A stretch of 6,390 nt of DNA, from assembly GCA_009921785.1 (NCBI GenBank), contig RFXE01000108.1, forward strand, positions 1 through 6,390, in the 5' to 3' direction. The notes beneath the pieces are model-generated. The model made no database searches. It saw nothing but the letters and a program-made list of their open reading frames with translations, and was not told the origin of the DNA. Below are positions 5,209 through 6,390 of the stretch, piece by piece (position 1 is the first letter of the stretch; the number at the start of each line of letters is the position of its first letter). Both the position numbers and the translations under genes were made by a program. The stretch is from Alphaproteobacteria bacterium (GTDB taxonomy: Bacteria; Pseudomonadota; Alphaproteobacteria; Rhizobiales; Beijerinckiaceae).

Positions 5209-5627
5209 TCCGCATCGCGCCCGGTGCTCATCTTGATGAAAGCGAATTGATCGAAACTTTCGTTCGCGCCTCGGGCCCCGGTGGGCAGAATGTCAACAAG
5301 CTCGCAACCGCCGTTGAACTGCGGTTCGATGTGTTGAATGCCCCGGGGCTTGACGCCGATATTAAAGAGCGCCTCGCCAAACTCGCCGGACGGCGGCTGA
5401 CGCTTGAGGGCGTGCTTGTGCTCTTTGCGCAAAAACACCGCACACAAGAGATGAACCGTGCGGATGCGCGTGAGCGTCTATTCGAGCTCATCAGGCAGGC
5501 GGCCAAACGCCCGATCATCCGCCGCCCGACCCGTCCCACGCTCGCTTCCAAAAAAAGGCGGGTTGAATCCAAGGTCCGGCGCGGCGGGATCAAGGGGCTG
5601 CGCGGTCGCCCCGCCTCAGACGACTAA
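5205..5627 (+). CDS. arfB: Ribosome rescue peptidyl-tRNA hydrolase ArfB (YaeJ/ICT1 family)
   Basis: This 140-residue class-I release-factor-like protein is the same size as E. coli ArfB. The catalytic GGQ is at 26-28 in RASGPGGQNVNKLATAVELRF (21-41), and no stop-codon-recognition domain is present. The C-terminal third is very basic, with SKKRRVESKVRRGG (114-127) and KGLRGR to 134; in ArfB this tail enters the empty mRNA channel of ribosomes stalled without a codon in the A site, after which GGQ hydrolyses the peptidyl-tRNA. The basic tail separates it from RF1, RF2 and prfH-type proteins. The start overlaps the yggU stop (ATGA). It is probably the last gene of the efp-yggT-yggU-arfB run, so the factor that prevents stalls and the one that clears them would be made together. 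Confidence 0.95.
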   Translation: MIRIAPGAHLDESELIETFVRASGPGGQNVNKLATAVELRFDVLNAPGLDADIKERLAKLAGRRLTLEGVLVLFAQKHRTQEMNRADARERLFELIRQAAKRPIIRRPTRPTLASKKRRVESKVRRGGIKGLRGRPASDD

Positions 5628-5633
5628 GCGTCT
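5594..5633 (+). terminator. Possible weak terminator hairpins at the end of arfB
   Basis: Two small inverted repeats follow each other: GGGGC (5594-5598) with GCCCC (5608-5612) inside arfB, and AGACG (5618-5622) with CGTCT (5629-5633) across its stop codon. The sequence after the second stem, ACTTAAATTTAA, is AT-rich but has no clean T-run. This is the expected end of the efp operon, but the structures are not convincing intrinsic terminators. Confidence 0.22.
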
Positions 5634-5684
5634 ACTTAAATTTAACCCTGCGACATTAAGAGCTAAGACCATCGTCGTGGTTTA

Positions 5685-5720
5685 TGCCGCATTGCGGCAA
5701 AACCCCTTTCTGGCTAAAAA
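5685..5720 (+). promoter_or_regulatory. Candidate sdh promoter with a perfect inverted repeat over the -35
   Basis: TGCCGCA-T-TGCGGCA (5685-5699) is an inverted repeat with perfect seven-base arms around a single base. Its right half contains TTGCGG (5692-5697), which with TAAAAA (5715-5720) 17 bases later makes a plausible promoter about 60 bases before sdhC. A dyad over a -35 box is a common repressor position. I do not recognise the motif as a known site such as Fnr (TTGAT-N4-ATCAA). The rest of the 5628-5778 gap shows only AT-rich sequence. A ribosome binding site, GAAGG (5766-5770), lies eight bases before the sdhC ATG. Confidence 0.4.
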
Positions 5721-5778
5721 CACTTCCGACTCCGTGTCGCATAACGGCATTTAAATAAGAAAAACGAAGGTTCACGAG

Positions 5779-6165
5779 ATGGCAGCACCCCGGACTCGTC
5801 CGCTTTCCCCCCATTTGTCGATCTACAAGCCCACGATCACGATGATGATGTCGATCTTTCATCGCATCACCGGCGCGGCGCTTTATGTCGGCACGGTGCT
5901 GCTCGCACTCTGGCTTGTGACGGCCGCTACCAATGCGGAAGCCTTTGCGACGGTACAGTGGTTCTGGGGCTCGATCCTCGGCCGGTTGATCCTGCTCGGC
6001 TACACATGGGCGCTCGTCCACCACGCGCTGGGCGGCTTACGCCATTTCGTCTGGGACACGGGCGCGGGCCTCGGGCCGGAACGCCTGATGCTCTCGCGCC
6101 TGACGCTGATCGGCTCACTCGCGATCACGCTGGGCCTTTGGATCCTCGGTTATTGGGTGCGCTAA
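5779..6165 (+). CDS. sdhC: Succinate dehydrogenase cytochrome b556 subunit SdhC
   Basis: This 128-residue inner-membrane protein has three transmembrane helices (about 30-50, 62-90 and 104-126). It is one of two anchor subunits of complex II, which oxidises succinate to fumarate and reduces ubiquinone. The N-terminal RPLSPHLSIYKP (7-18) is the alphaproteobacterial and mitochondrial signature. SIFHR (25-29) holds the quinone-site Ser and Arg (S27 and R31 in E. coli). HHALGGLRHFVWD (81-93) holds the heme b ligand, H82 by alignment to E. coli H84. All key residues are present and the length is normal. sdhD follows after four bases. The candidate promoter and inverted repeat upstream suggest this is the first gene of the sdh operon. 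Confidence 0.97.
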   Translation: MAAPRTRPLSPHLSIYKPTITMMMSIFHRITGAALYVGTVLLALWLVTAATNAEAFATVQWFWGSILGRLILLGYTWALVHHALGGLRHFVWDTGAGLGPERLMLSRLTLIGSLAITLGLWILGYWVR

Positions 6166-6169
6166 GATC

Positions 6170-6390
6170 ATGACCACTTTCTCATCCATGAAGACGCCTC
6201 TTAAAAATGTGCGCGGACTCGGTTCGGCCAAATCCGGCACGGAACATTTCTGGCTTCAGCGTTTGACGGCGCTTGCCAATGTGCCGCTGACCATCGGCTT
6301 TTTGTGCGTGGTCTATGCGGCGCTCGGTAAAGATGCTGCCGGTGCGCGCGCGGTGCTCGCACGACCCTTCGATGCGTTCATCATCGCGCT
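6170..6390 (+). CDS. sdhD: Succinate dehydrogenase membrane anchor subunit SdhD (5' part)
   Basis: The frame from ATG 6170 is open to the right edge, giving 73 complete codons. It shows the SdhD signature MKTPLKNVRGLGSAKSG (7-23) followed by TEHFWLQRLTALANVPL (24-40), then the start of the first membrane helix (about 38-52) and ARPFDAFIIA at the edge. The heme- and quinone-contacting residues of later helices lie outside the window. The start could be M7 (6188), because conservation begins there; no good ribosome binding site distinguishes the two. It lies four bases after sdhC and is certainly co-transcribed. sdhA and sdhB would be expected next. Confidence 0.96.
   Translation, partial: MTTFSSMKTPLKNVRGLGSAKSGTEHFWLQRLTALANVPLTIGFLCVVYAALGKDAAGARAVLARPFDAFIIA

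Noticed and set aside
5635..5645. CTTAAATTTAA before sdhC, considered as a CtrA-type box
   Set aside because: The CtrA site needs TTAA-N7-TTAA; the spacing here is two bases.
5656..6024. Minus-strand open frame of 122 codons opposite sdhC
   Set aside because: It is antisense to conserved sdhC codons, rich in Arg/His/Gly and without a recognisable motif; a chance frame in GC-rich sequence.

Overview
The window comes from an alphaproteobacterium, as judged by protein similarity recalled from memory and not by a search. The EF-P, the SdhC/SdhD pair and the EpmA all read like alphaproteobacterial versions, and base composition is mixed but moderately GC-rich. GTG and TTG starts are used alongside ATG. 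I cannot name a genus. There are twelve coding regions, two of them cut by the window edges, and no stretch above about 160 bases lacks a gene. I saw no tRNA, rRNA, CRISPR array, insertion sequence or phage gene.

Left part (1-1283): after the tail of an unrecognised + strand gene comes a small sulfur/redox module. A single-domain rhodanese and an AhpD-like carboxymuconolactone decarboxylase family protein form a minus-strand pair. Divergent from them is an ArsR-family repressor whose two cysteines (C30 and C96) have the 66-residue spacing of the persulfide sensors BigR and SqrR. The 120-base gap between the divergent genes holds an AT-rich dyad overlapping candidate promoters for both directions. 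The simplest reading is a self-contained switch for reactive sulfur species: persulfide inactivates the repressor, and a sulfurtransferase and a CxxC redox protein are made. This is the most interesting part of the window.

Middle (1289-2815): a membrane-anchored Sel1-repeat protein on the minus strand, convergent with the repressor gene, is followed by a divergent ten-helix EamA/DMT-type transporter that starts at TTG behind a near-perfect ribosome binding site.

Translation block (2837-5627): epmA, the lysyl-transferase that modifies elongation factor P, lies divergent to efp. Downstream of efp, tightly packed or overlapping, are yggT, a DUF167 gene (yggU) and arfB, a GGQ ribosome-rescue hydrolase. 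EF-P prevents stalls at proline stretches and ArfB clears ribosomes that have stalled for good, so the block deals with ribosome stalling from two sides. epmB, the usual partner of epmA, is not in the window.

Right part (5628-6390): a 151-base intergenic region with a perfect 15-base inverted repeat over a plausible -35 box leads into sdhC and the start of sdhD, the membrane anchor subunits of succinate dehydrogenase (complex II).
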